Assembly: GCA_016584305.1 (NCBI GenBank)
Contig: JACEEZ010001699.1
Span: 522,333 to 586,332 of the forward strand
Reading direction: 5' to 3'
Length of the DNA: 64,000 nt
DNA from: Chionoecetes opilio
Taxonomy: Eukaryota > Arthropoda > Malacostraca > Decapoda > Majidae
Shown: in pieces, positions 47,383 to 59,324 of the stretch
How the letters are laid out: the number at the start of each line of letters is the position of its first letter
Numbering within the stretch: position 1 is the first letter of the stretch
Position numbers and translations under genes: made by a program
The notes under the pieces: generated by a model
The model's database searches: none
What the model was told of the DNA's origin: nothing
What the model saw: the letters and a program-made list of their open reading frames with translations, nothing else

Positions 47383-48044
47383 AGGCCCCTCAACAAAGCA
47401 TCTCATCTTTTCCTATTCACATCTCACACCTCTCACGCTCCAAGTCATCAACTCTCACGTTCTCCCTTTCCTTCCCTTCCCCCTTCTTCTCCCCTCACGT
47501 TTATTCCTCTCATTTCTCAGGTAAGAGATGGAGTCCTACTCCTCCCTTGCCGCTTTTTATCTCCCTGGTGTCCCTCTCTCCCTATACAGCCTTACCAACA
47601 CTGAATCCAATCATTGCCGCCAACCATGACTATACTAATACTACTAACTACTACTACTACTAACTACTACTGACTAACCTACTACTACTGTTACTACTAA
47701 CCTACTCCTACGACTACTACTACTACACTACTACTCTACTTACTAATAGTAATAATAATATAATATAGTACAAGTAATAATAATACTAACGATCTATACT
47801 TTCAACAACCAAATAGGGGCATATGTTAAGTATACGTATCAGTTCAAGTAGTTTTAAGTTATAAGTACACTGATAAGTATAAATACGGAGATAATAACTA
47901 TCACTGACTATAAGTATGACTGACTGAGTATAACTATGAAATAAGTAAGATTTAGTACACGGTAATAATTACTATATTCTATTTCTAATGAGGCTCCCCC
48001 CCGGTTTTTTTTTTTGTATTACTTATCTGACGCTTGGAATCCAT
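47383..48044. other. No gene; CTA/ATA triplets
   Basis: Triplet-rich stretch at 47630-47780 (ACTACTACT). No exon supported. Confidence 0.55.
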
Positions 48045-48229
48045 ATGAGAGAGATAGAGAGAGAGAGAGAGAGAAGAGAGAGAAGAGAGAGGAGAGAGGA
48101 GAGAGAGAGAGAGATAGAGACTCTCAGCTAGAAGCTGAAAAAGATCTCTATTCTATCGCAGAAGCTGCCACGTCAACCACATTTTGACAAAGACAATCTT
48201 AACAAACTGATCTGAGATATAGAGAGAAG

Positions 48230-48263
<34 letters not shown>

Positions 48264-48325
48264 TATAGATATGAGGATTGCAAGGATGTAGATGATGCAG
48301 ACGGAGAGAGAGAGAGAGAGAGAAG
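48045..48325. repeat. Three GA tracts
   Basis: GA tracts at 48045-48120, 48217-48262 and 48303-48325. Confidence 0.9.
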
Positions 48326-49370
48326 GGTATGGTATTGAAGCCGATCCCTGTTTCGCAAGAGAAAGTCGGTGTCAGAGATAGATAGATAGATGGAGGGGAA
48401 GGAGGGTGGGAGAAGAAGGAAGAGAAGAGGTAGAGGTAGGAAGAGCCATCACCGACATGCTAAACGGTATACGCCGATTTCTATTTCATTCTTTCTTTTT
48501 TTCTCTTTTCTTTTTTACCACATTACATCTAGGTCCGTTTTCCCTCTCGCTTTGATTCCATTTTTTTCCTATTCAGAAGGGGAGGGGAGGGGGGGGTCTG
48601 TCAAATTCCATTCCCCTTGTAGTTATCCCGGAAAGGGTAAAGAACATGAGGCTACGGAAAGAGGGGAGGGTGGGGGTGGGGGTGGGAAGGACAGAAAAAA
48701 CCATCGAGTCAAGGTCCCGGTCATTTTACAGTTCCTTGTATTAAAATTGGGTTAAGACGGATGCAATTAATAAAATATAATGAAAAAATGAAAAGAGACT
48801 GAATTGAAACATTATTCCGAGTTCCTGTCTGTCTATCTGTCTAGGCCCTCCATTTTTGTTGAATAACCCCCTAAATAAAAATATGCATCAATATCATTGC
48901 ATACAGATGCAAACAAAACACAACAGCAAATAGAAAAAAAGAAACAAAACAACAAAGAGCGTAAAACAGAGCAAAACGACGTGCATTGGCCATGGCAGGA
49001 CCAAAAGCAACGGAGCATTTTGCGACAAAGTAAATTCAGGAGCAAGAAGAGTCAAGAGAAACTCTCGTTGCACACACAAAAGGCAAGAAAAACGCAAAGA
49101 AAACAACACAGCAAAACGAGCAAAGAGACGAGAGAAACAAAAAATTTAATAATAATACCAATTAAATACAAGAATGGTCAATCAATGTATATATCTTCGG
49201 CTATATAAACCATGATGGTCTTGTTTCAATATTGGGGTAAAACAAAAATAAGAAATACACAAATAAAACAAGTAATAAAAAAAACGTTAGGATAGTCAAT
49301 TTTGCAGTTTGTTACAAACCGAAAAAGATGGAAAAATGTTAGTTCTTGCGTCCAAATTTTGCCATTTACG

Positions 49371-49372
<2 letters not shown>
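48326..49372. other. No gene recognised
   Basis: G-rich patches near 48400 and 48580-48690, otherwise A-rich unique sequence. No exon supported. Confidence 0.5.
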
Positions 49373-49402
<30 letters not shown>

Positions 49403-49518
49403 TATAATCGGGTATGGCAAATAAGAAGCAAGGAAGCGTGGTTACAAAATATGGATAGGTTGTTAAAGATACGATAAATATACAATAAATTTGAACAATG
49501 GCAATAGGTTTGTTACAA

Positions 49519-49554
49519 TAATGGGGAGGCGGTTAAGCGGAGTGGTTAGCGTCT

Positions 49555-49588
<34 letters not shown>
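49519..49588 (+). other. tRNA-like A box followed by poly(A)
   Basis: GGCGGTTAAGCGGAGTGG then TTAGCGTCTC resembles a pol III A-box region and is followed directly by about 32 A. No B box is present. It could be the head of a tRNA-derived SINE truncated by an A run, or chance. Confidence 0.3.
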
Positions 49589-49924
49589 GTACATCTCTGT
49601 CATATATCTAAAAAAAAAAAAAAAACAACAACGATACGATACTGTCATATAATCTTTTCCTCTTCATAGAATTTGCATAATGGCAACACTCTACGATCCA
49701 CTGTCACCCTGCACTTACAATATCCCCTTGCCCATTATTGTATCGTCTTCCCATTTTCCCTTTTTAACGTCTATGCCTTTATTTGTGTTTCTGTCCTTTT
49801 TTATTTAAACGCATTAATGGAAAAACCTTCTTACGGAAGCTGTGGGACTCAGTGGGCTCCCGGGTGTCTGTCGGGCTTCACATCTTGTTTTTCTCGCGGG
49901 GGTTGGGGAAAACAAAGCATTGAA

Positions 49925-50215
49925 AAATTAACTACCTCGTTTAGGAAAAAGAAATCTGAGAACTTAAGTACTTCGATCAGGAAAAAAAAAAAGAGAATTT
50001 AAGTACCTCGATCAGGAATAAACCCATTGAGAACTTAAGTACCTCGTTCAGGAACAAAAAAAATATTGAGAGCTTAAGTATCTCGTCAGGAAAAAAAACA
50101 TTGAGAACTTAAGTACCTCGCTCAGGGAGAAAAAAAAATTGCGAACTTAAGTACCTCGATCAGGAAAAAACCCCATTGAGAACTTAAGTACCTCGTTCAG
50201 GAAAAAAACCACTGC
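49925..50215 (+). repeat. 36-bp minisatellite, about 8 copies
   Basis: Unit of the form GAGAACTTAAGTACCTCG then ATCAGGAAAAAAACCCATT. The unit contains TTAA, and the last unit is interrupted by the MITE at 50220. Confidence 0.9.
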
Positions 50216-50425
50216 TTAACCTCTTCACGCCCAGATCTTTCCATTGCTATATAAAATTGTCTCTTGTTAGCCATAAATTTACGAAAAGTAACTTAATATA
50301 CCAAATTAGCTAGTGGACAAGGATACTAAACATGTCATATCTATAAAATATTGCTTATATTCATTAGAATTATCTAATGATACCCAAATTAAAATGGAAT
50401 TACGTTTTGGGCCTCAAGGACTTAA
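50216..50425 (+). mobile_element. TTAA-flanked MITE, copy 2, inserted in the minisatellite
   Basis: A 202-bp element between TTAA at 50216-50219 and 50422-50425. Left end CCTCTTCACGCCCAGATC; right end, reverse-complemented, GTCCTTGAGGCCCAAAAC. After the right TTAA the sequence resumes as GTACCTCC, the minisatellite unit. The unit's own ACTTAAGTACCTC is therefore the pre-insertion site, confirming TTAA duplication. Confidence 0.85.
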
Positions 50426-50718
50426 GTACCTCCAAAACTGACTTCCTTCCCCTAGCAGCTCAACATCCTCCCACTTCCACACCAACGGTTCGCTCTCCTT
50501 TAATACACTCACCTAACTTCTGCCTCTTCAATGAACATTTTTTCCCGTAATCTTCCTGGAAGTCCTTTCTCTACATTTTAAAATTATCTTTTTTAATTTA
50601 AGGGTTCTGCTTCATCTCCGTCAAATTTTTTTCCCCCCGTTCTGAGATGATGGTTCCCAGGGGCACCGTCAGAGGCGCGGCGCTCCGGGGTTACTCTTCC
50701 AGGCCACCCCTCCCGCTC

Positions 50719-50948
50719 CCATATTCCCGTTTTCTGGAAGAGTATGTGGCGTTTACTCATGAACACGTCAGGTTAGGTTACGTTAGGTTACGTATAGGGT
50801 AGGCTAGTTTCATGTGGTTAGAATATGGAAACTTTGCGTGGAAATTACAATGAGGGTATTTTCGAGACAATCCCATGGTTAGTTTCGGAGCTACAGATAA
50901 GCGTCTTCACTCGGAAGCCACATACTCGCATAGAGAACGGGAATATGC
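50719..50948 (+). mobile_element. MITE with 9-bp target duplication (Mutator-like), copy B
   Basis: 230 bp, with ends CATATTCCCG and CGGGAATATG and inverted similarity continuing to AGTATGTGGC / GCCACATACT. Flanked by CTCCCGCTC at 50710-50718 and 50949-50957. The interior shares TTTACTCATGAACACGTCAG and AATGAGGGTATTTTCGAGA with copy A at 13433. Confidence 0.8.
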
Positions 50949-50957
50949 CTCCCGCTC

Positions 50958-51182
50958 CCATATTACCCAAGTCTGGAAAGGATCGCTTTTTCCGGGTGAA
51001 GACGATTGGCTGTAGCTCCGAACCTAATCATAGGATATTCTCGAAAATACTCTCATTGTGATTCCCACACAAAGTTACTAATTCAATAGTAAAGAAATCT
51101 AACCTAACCTAAAACTAACGTAACCTAACCTGACGTGTTCAAGAGTTAAGTAGGCGATCTTTTCCAAACTTGGATAAAATGC
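50958..51182 (-). mobile_element. MITE with 9-bp target duplication, copy C, inverted
   Basis: 225 bp in the opposite orientation to copy B, flanked by the same CTCCCGCTC at 50949-50957 and 51183-51191. Contains CTCCGAACCTAATC, TTCTCGAAAATACTCTCATT and TAACCTAACCTGACGTG. Copies B and C together form a roughly 450-bp palindrome. Confidence 0.8.
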
Positions 51183-51774
51183 CTCCCGCTCACGACGCCC
51201 GGCACGAGTGTTCTGTTTATTCTTAATGCTGAGATAAGTGCTGAGAGTCTTTAGCGTACTATACCCTTATGATCATAAAGAAACATAATAATGAAAATAT
51301 AATACTGGAATACATCGCTGCTATCCATCTATTTACTTTTAACGAAATCGATATTAAAAAAAAAAATAATAGCAATACACTCTCATTAATGTCGTCCGAG
51401 CTAAATGAAAATGTTCTTCCTGAAATATTGTTTAATTTCATCAGCAGGCCATAAACACTGCTTTCGACTTTGATAATGTTGCTCTGGGGGAATCGAAACA
51501 TTCAATTTCATTACTTTCCCCAACACCCCAGCCTTTACACAGCTCCAAAACCCGGTTATAACAAGGCCCGAGCAAATGGGTGGCGGGTTCAATCGGGAAA
51601 AAAAGCACGGGGGAAAAAAAACAGCAAGGAACATAACAGCAGGGAACATAACAGCGGGGCGGTTCAGGAAAACACACGATCCAATAATCACCTAACACGA
51701 TTTGCAGCAATGAGAGACAAACATCTTCACCCCACAGCACAGAGTTACAGCAGATCTAGACGCTGTACCATCGT

Positions 51775-52490
51775 TTCGATATCAGTCACGCTATCAACGG
51801 TAACGCTAAACAGACCGATATCAACGGTAACGATAAACAGACACGATATCAACGGTAACGATAAACAGACACGCTATCAACGGTAACGATAAACAGACAC
51901 GCTATCAACGGTAACGATAAACAGACACGCTATCAACGGTAACGATAAACAACACGTATCAAAAGGTAACGATAAACAACACCCCCATCAAAAGGTAAAG
52001 GTAAACAGACACGCTATCAAAGGTAACGGTAAACAACACGATATCAACGGTAACGGTAAACAGACACGCTATCAAAGGTAACGGTAAACAGACACGCTAT
52101 CAACGGTAACGGTAAACAGACACGTTATCAAAGGTAACGGTAAACAGACACGATATCAACGGTAACGGTAAACAGACACGCTATCAAAGGTAACGGTAAA
52201 CAGACACGCTATCAACGGTAACGGTAAACAGACACGCTATCAACGGTAACGGTAAACAGACACGCTATCAACGGTAACGGTAAACAGACACGTTATCAAA
52301 GGTAACGGTAAACAGACACGATATCAACGGTAACGGTAAACAGACACGATATCAAAGGTAAAAGGTAAAAAACACGCTTCAAAGGTAAAAGGTAAAAGAC
52401 CGCTACAAAAGGTAACGGTAAACAGACACGCTATCAATGGTAACGGTAAACAGACACGCTATCAAAGGTAACGGTAAACAGAACACCGGG
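51775..52490. repeat. 28-bp minisatellite, about 25 copies
   Basis: Unit of the form GACACGCTATCAACGGTAAC then GGTAAACA, with ATATC/CTATC/TTATC and AACGG/AAAGG variants interspersed. It is preceded by unique sequence at 51192-51774, where I see no gene. Confidence 0.95.
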
Positions 52491-52945
52491 GACTGCAAGC
52501 CTTGAGAAGCACTGTGCTGCACCGCAAGGAAAACGTGACCGCTGCAGCACACATCACCGCAGTGCGACAGAACACACAGGCAACAGTTTAGATAATCCTT
52601 GCATGTGTGTAATTGATGGTTTGTTGTGGCAGAACAGTGCAAAACAAAATTCCCGATGACTCTCCTCTGCGGAAAAATGAAAATTTTCTCACATTCGAAG
52701 AAAATCACACTTGTTTGCATAAGAAAAATATTGGGCACAGAAAAACCCAAGGTTTTAAATTGACTATCTAAGAAGGGATATTGTAAAATGCGGATGACAG
52801 GGTGTTGTAGTGTTGCCATTATGCACATTCTAGGACGAAAGGGAAAAATTTTAAAGAAGAGTAAACGTATTGAACACCCCTTTTCCAGCTTTCATTACGT
52901 CTACTACTACTGATTGTCAGTTTTATTTTAGTCAATTTTTTTTTA
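52491..52945. other. No gene recognised
   Basis: Unique-looking sequence; the minus-strand frame of 141 codons over the end of the minisatellite shows no motif. Confidence 0.45.
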
Positions 52946-53124
52946 AAAAGAGGCAAAAATTCCTTTCTATAATAAGGTCTCATACTTAAATTTCGTCTAT
53001 GTTTACCTGATAATAGGGTTAAATTTATAAAGTACAGCGAAAAATTGAAGAGGCGTAAAAGTATTCCCTTTTCCTGGCATCAAATATCAGTCAGTAAGCA
53101 GCAAGGGGTTGGGTTTTTTCCTAT
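52946..53124 (-). mobile_element. Diverged TIR element, copy D of the 190-bp family
   Basis: Collinear with 32331-32520: GAGGCAAAAATTCC, AAGGTCTCATACTTAAA, CTATGTTTACCTGATA, CCTGGCATCAAATATCAGTC and AAGCAGCAAGGGG. The right TIR is degraded. Confidence 0.7.
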
Positions 53125-53630
53125 TAAAAAAAAAAAGACAATAGGAAATTTCCCCTCCCCGTTTCAGCCCGCTAACAAAAAGCGAAATCGTTTGGAAAAA
53201 GTTTAGTGTAAAAAAGGCGAGCAGTTGTCGGGACGTTGGCATCGCGCGTGAGTAAAAGTTGACAGGATTTGACGTCTTTTCATTTTTTTCCCCCATGTTC
53301 CTAAAAGCCGGCCGGACACCTCACAGAAAAAGGGCCTCGCTGCACCTATTCACCACTTCACCCCAAACATGGCACAGCTGGACCCAATACTATTGACAAA
53401 AAATGATTGTTTGACGGGATTGCGAAAATTCATGTCTCATTCACGTCACAAGTGTTATCCAATGCCCCAAAAGGGGGTGACATTAAGAGCCAAATGATGA
53501 CTTCACTCCAAATACAGATAAAACAAAAGTTCATGACAAAGAGAGATAATAAAAAAGAAAATACTCACATAAAACCCCACACTGAACACAACACCCCGAC
53601 AAAATCGGCATTTTTTCGTACACCCCCAAA
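53125..53630. other. No gene recognised
   Basis: Unique-looking sequence. A short CA-rich tract follows at 53633-53700. Confidence 0.45.
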
Positions 53631-53757
53631 ACACACACACAACACACACACCACACACACACACAACACACCCACTCACCCCCCACTCACAACCACACCA
53701 CCAAAACCCAACAGACACAACAAATTTACATATCTTTATCTACTAACGATTTAAAAA

Positions 53758-53852
53758 GGTCTCTCTCTTCTCTCTCTCTCTCTCCCCCTCTCCCCCCTTT
53801 CCCCCTCCTCTCTCTCTCTTCTCTCTCTCTCTCTTCTCTCTCTCTCTCCTCC

Positions 53853-53899
<47 letters not shown>

Positions 53900-53912
53900 T
53901 CTCTCTCTCTCA
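53758..53912. repeat. CT-rich array
   Basis: CT dinucleotides with CCCC and TTCTC interruptions. Confidence 0.93.
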
Positions 53913-53999
53913 CATATACGACGCACTTGTGTTGCATTTTCTCTGGACACATCAACTCTCTTTTAGCTTGACATTTTTCTCATAAATTTTTTAAAACCA

Positions 54000-54535
54000 C
54001 ACCCACCCAGTCTTCCTCTCGCCTCTACCCCTTCCCCTGCTCCCCTCTCTTCCCCTCCCCCTCCCCTCCCTTCCTCTCCCCTCCCTTTCCCTTCCTTCCC
54101 CTCTCCTCCCTTCCCTTTCCCTTTCCCGCTTTTCTCCCCTTCCTTCCCCTTCCCTAATTTTTCCCTTCCTTCCGCTCCTCTCCCCTTCCCTTCCTTCCTC
54201 TCCCCTCCCTTTCCTTCCTTCCCCTCCCCTCCCTTTCCCTTCCTTCCGCCCCTCTCCCCTTCCCTTCCTTCCCCTCCCCTCCTGTCCCCTCCTTTCCCCT
54301 TCCTTCCCCTCCCTCCCTTCCCCTCCCCTCCTGCCCCCCTCCTTTCCCCTCCCCTCCCTGACCAAACAACCTTTAGTGATACCCCTCCCTCGTGACCTCC
54401 CCCCTCTGCCCCCCCCCTGCCTCCCCCCCTGCCCTCCCCCCCCTGCCTCCCCCCCTCCCTTTCCCCCCCGCCTCCCCCCCTCCCCTCATCCCCCTGCCAC
54501 ACCCCCCTGCCTCACCCCCCTGCCTCACCTGACGT
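54000..54535. repeat. Pyrimidine tract: CCCTTCC-type then C-rich repeats
   Basis: Loose tandem CCCTTCCTTCCCCTC units to about 54360, then CCCCCCTGCCTCC units. Gly/Glu/Arg-rich frames on the other strand are artefacts. Confidence 0.93.
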
Positions 54536-54647
54536 GACAAACAGGTGTCGTCCTCGCCCAGGTGAACACACAGGTATGGAACGACACTCGCGCCATCTCT
54601 GCACTGCGGAGAGAACGGAACTATTGGTATAAACAAGGTGGTAGTAC

Positions 54648-54855
54648 ATAGGAACACATACTACTACTATTAAAAATGATAACAATATAATAGGTGTTAC
54701 AAACGATAAAATAACTAAAAATAGCAATATCAAAAAGAATAACAATTTTGATAACAAAGCTGGTATTACATAGGAACACATACTGCTACTACTAATAATG
54801 ATAACAATATATTATAAGAGTACAAATGGTATTAATAACTAACAATAGCAAAGAC
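54648..54855. repeat. Two tandem copies of a roughly 120-bp unit
   Basis: ACATAGGAACACATACTRCT, then ATGATAACAATAT and AACTAA.AATAGCAA occur at 54648-54735 and 54768-54850. Confidence 0.75.
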
Positions 54856-54944
54856 TAATTATAACACAATAATAATGATACAAAAAAATGAAAAAAATGA
54901 AAGAAGGTAGAGGAGGAAGAGGCAGAAAGGTAGAGGAAACAAAA

Positions 54945-55312
54945 TATATAAAAAAAAATATATATACCAAATAAACCAATAAAAAAAAAAAATCTATAGA
55001 AAAAAATATACCAAAATAAACCAATAAAAAAAAATATATATATAGAAAAAAATATACCAATAAACCAATATTTTTTTTATATATATATATAGAAAAAAAT
55101 ATACCAAATAAACCAATAAGAAAAAAAAATCAAATATATAAAAAAAAATATCCCAAAATAAACCAATAATAAAAAACAAATATATATATATAGAAAAAAA
55201 TATACCAAATAAAGCAATAATAAAAAAATCATATATATAAAAAAAAACCCAAAAAAACCCAATAAAAAAAAAATCAAATATAGAAAAATAATACCATATA
55301 AACCCCCCAAAA
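54945..55312. repeat. A/T-rich minisatellite, about 8 units
   Basis: Degenerate units of the form ATACCAAATAAACCAATAA plus AAAAAATATATATAG. Confidence 0.85.
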
Positions 55313-56198
<886 letters not shown>

Positions 56199-56364
56199 GG
56201 TGTGTGTGTTTGTACGTATACCATAGAGAGGCAAGTGCTTGGGGCCCTTCAGACCCTGTATGATGTTTGTATATAGTAATTTCAAACAACATGTGAGTGC
56301 AAACTCCAATCGTGTTTTTGCTGTCGTTGGTCCTGGTCAAAGTGCCGGGTAGACCACCTAACCC

Positions 56365-57760
56365 AGTACCTGCCTCACCCAGCCCCACGTTGTCTCACCC
56401 AGCCCCATGCCTGCTCACCCCAGCCCCACGCCTGTCTCACCCGCCCCACCCCTGTCTCACCCCAGCCCCCCCGCCTGTCCACCCCAGCCCCAACGCCTGT
56501 CTCACCCCAGCCCCACGCCTGTCTCACCCAGCCCCAGCCTGCCTCACCCCAGCCCCACCCCTGTCTCACCCCAGCCCCACGCCTGTCTCACCCCGCCCCA
56601 CGCCTGTCTCACCCCAGCCCCACGCCTGCCTCCCCCCAGCCCCACGCCTGTCTCACCCCAGCCCCACTTGTCTCACCCCAGCCCCACGCCTGTCTCACCC
56701 CAGCCCCATGCTTGTCTCACCCCAGCCCCACGCCTGCCTCACCCCAGCCCCACGCCTGTCTCACCCCAGCCCCACGCTTGTCTCACCCCAGGCCCCATGC
56801 CTGCCTCACCCCAGCCCCACGCCTGTCTCACCCCAGCCCCATGCCTGCCTAAACCCCAGCCCCACGCCCTGTCTCACCCCAGCCCCACGCCTGTCTCACC
56901 CCAGCCCCCACGCTTGTCTCACCCCAGCCCCACGCCTGCCTCACCCCAGCCCCACGCTTGTCTCACCCCAGCCCCACGCCTGCCTAAACCCCAGCCCCAC
57001 GTTTTTGTCCCCACCCCAGCCCCATGCCTGCCTCACCCCAGCCCCACGCCTGTCTAAACACCAGCCCCATGCTGCCTCACCCCAGCCCCATGCCTGCCTC
57101 CCCCCAGCCCCACGCCTGTCTCACCCCAGCCCCATGCCTGCCTCACCCCAGCCCCACGCTTGTCTCACCCCAGCCCCATCCCTGCCTCACCCCTGCCCCA
57201 CGCCTGTCTCACCCCAGCCCCACGCCTGTCTCACCCCAGCCCCACGCTTGTCTCACCCCGGGCCCCACGCCTGCCTCACCCCAGCCCCACGCCTGCCTCA
57301 CCCCAGCCCCACGCCTGCCTCACCCCAGCCCCACGCTTGTCTCACCCAACCCCCAAACGCCTGCCTCACCCCACCCCCACGCCTGTCTCACCCCAGCCCA
57401 CGCTTGTCTCACCCCAGCCCCACGCCTGTCTCACCCCACCCCACGCCTATCTCACCCCAGCCCCACGCTTGTCTCACCCCAGCCCCACGCCTGCCTCACC
57501 CCAGCCCCACGCTTGTCTCACCCCAGCCCCCGCCTGCCTCACCCCAGCCCACGCTTGTCTCACCCCAGCCCCACGCCTGCCTCACCCCAGCCCCACGCCT
57601 GTCTCACCCCAGCCCCACGCTTGTCCCCACCCACCCCCACGCCTGCCTCACCCAGCCCCACGCCTGTCTCACCCCAGCCCCACGCTTGTCTCGCCCCACC
57701 CCCACGCCTGCCTCACCCCAGCCCCACGCCTGTCTCACCCCAGCCCCACGCCTGTCCTGC
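56365..57760. repeat. 22-bp GC-rich minisatellite, about 64 copies
   Basis: Unit of the form CCACGCCTGTCTCACCCC plus AGCC, with CGCCTG/CGCTTG/TGCCTG and GTCTC/GCCTC variants. The minus strand has paired G runs (GGGG) every unit, so G-quadruplexes are possible. Because the unit is 22 bp and free of stops, all three plus frames are open over long distances, the longest 526 codons (56297-57877); I regard this as a repeat property and not as a gene. Confidence 0.95.
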
Positions 57761-57774
57761 AAGCACGCACACAT

Positions 57775-57829
<55 letters not shown>

Positions 57830-57862
57830 ACACACACACACCACACACAACACACAAAACCC
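57775..57862. repeat. (CA)n microsatellite
   Basis: CA dinucleotides directly after the 22-bp minisatellite. Confidence 0.95.
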
Positions 57863-58088
57863 CCACACAAACGGTAATTTCCAGAATCTACGGAATTAGT
57901 GAAATACAGCAAGACTTTTACCGCAAGTTCATTCCTGTAATCTAATCTCTGAAAAGTGTTTTTAGCCCAAAATCCCCCTTCAAAATGATTCAATCGACAT
58001 GGAACCAAGCCGTTTAACACCTACGATTTATTACGATTTTTTGAGTCTACTCTCATCAAAATTGAATTTAAAGGTTTCGGCTACCCAA

Positions 58089-58089
58089 A

Positions 58090-58124
<35 letters not shown>

Positions 58125-58215
58125 CACACACCACACACCACACACACACAACACACACACACACAAACACACCACACACCCCACAACACCACACAACACC
58201 ACACCCCAACACACA
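58089..58215. repeat. (GACA)n then (CA)n
   Basis: About nine GACA units followed by CA with CCACAC interruptions. Confidence 0.94.
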
Positions 58216-58327
58216 GCACACAACGGCTACTCCTATAGTATATTAATGTAAATAGATTAAAAGGTGTGATTTGAACAGGTGGTATAGAGGAGGATGACAT
58301 CTGTTGACAGATGCTGGGAGATTAAGG

Positions 58328-58448
58328 TCTCTCTCTCTCTTCTCTCCTCTCCTCTCCCCTTCTCTCGTCTCTCTCTTTTCTCTCTCTCTTCTCTCTCTCT
58401 CCTCTCCCCTCTCTCTCTCTCCTCTCTCTCTCCCCTCACACACACACA

Positions 58449-58479
<31 letters not shown>

Positions 58480-58486
58480 CACCACA
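58328..58486. repeat. (CT)n then (CA)n
   Basis: CT-rich tract to 58435, then CA tract. Confidence 0.93.
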
Positions 58487-58589
58487 AGGTGTACGTACAT
58501 GATTAATCGACAGGTGAACGCCCAAAAAAACCAAATACATGCATCAAAACGCTTAGAATTGTCGATAGATGTGTATGTATTTAAAATAT

Positions 58590-58591
58590 GA

Positions 58592-58627
<36 letters not shown>

Positions 58628-58683
58628 TGTGGTGTGTGTGGTGTGTTTTGTGTGTGTGTGTGTGTGTTGCGCGCGCGCGCGTG
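58590..58683. repeat. (TG)n followed by (CG)n
   Basis: TG tract ending in GCGCGCGCGCGCGTG at 58669-58683, a strictly alternating purine-pyrimidine stretch favourable to Z-DNA. Confidence 0.93.
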
Positions 58684-58773
58684 TTCTTGTGGTAATACAA
58701 ACACATGGTTACAAATACAGGTGAGGCAAAAAGATTACTAAGACAGATTTGGCATCTAAGCAGCTTTGAATAG

Positions 58774-58935
58774 GGGGGAGGGAAGGAGGGAAGGAGAAGA
58801 AGGGAGGGAGAGGAATAGAGAGGGGGAGGGAGGGAGGGAAGGGAGTGGGGGTAGAGAAGGAAAGGAATAGAGAGGGGGAGGGAGGGAGGGAAGGGGAAGG
58901 TAGAGAGGGAGGGAGATAGGGAGGAAAGGGATAAG
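58774..58935. repeat. GGGA-rich tract with a duplicated unit
   Basis: GGAATAGAGAGGGGGAGGG occurs twice, about 60 bp apart. Confidence 0.85.
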
Positions 58936-59324
58936 GGAAATGGGATTTGGTTTCAAGAGCTGAGGAGATGTTGGGAGGAGGAGGGGGAGGAGGAGGATTA
59001 CGAAGGGTTTACAAAGGAAACCCAAACAGAAACAGACCGATAGGTCCTTACAAGGCTGTTTGCTTTAACTACACCCACACTAACTAGATAATAAGAGAGA
59101 AAGGATAGGAAAGTAGAAGGGTCCTCCCACCCACCCATCCCTCCAGCCAAAGCTGGCCGGGAAAAGAAGTGAAAACCATGCAATATAGAAAAAAAAGCAT
59201 GGAAATTTGTAAGGAAAGTTGAAAGGTGTAATCTATGTCTAACTACTTTCTAGTTTGTGGGGGTAGGTTTAGTGCTTGATAGATAGGTCATGTTATGTGT
59301 GTTTTGTAATGGTGGGAACACAAA

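Noticed and set aside
50770..51140. Interstitial telomere (TTAGG)n
   Set aside because: AGGTTAGGTTACGTTAGG recurs at fixed positions inside the MITEs at 13433 and 50719-51182 and is not an array of perfect TTAGG units.
51541..51600. tRNA-like B box (CGGGTTCAATCGGG)
   Set aside because: No A box at the right distance and no cloverleaf arms could be assembled.
56297..57877. 526-codon Pro/His/Ser-rich open frame as a structural protein
   Set aside because: The unit is 22 bp, not a multiple of three, and other plus frames are also open over long stretches. It continues into CA repeats and has no splice or promoter context.
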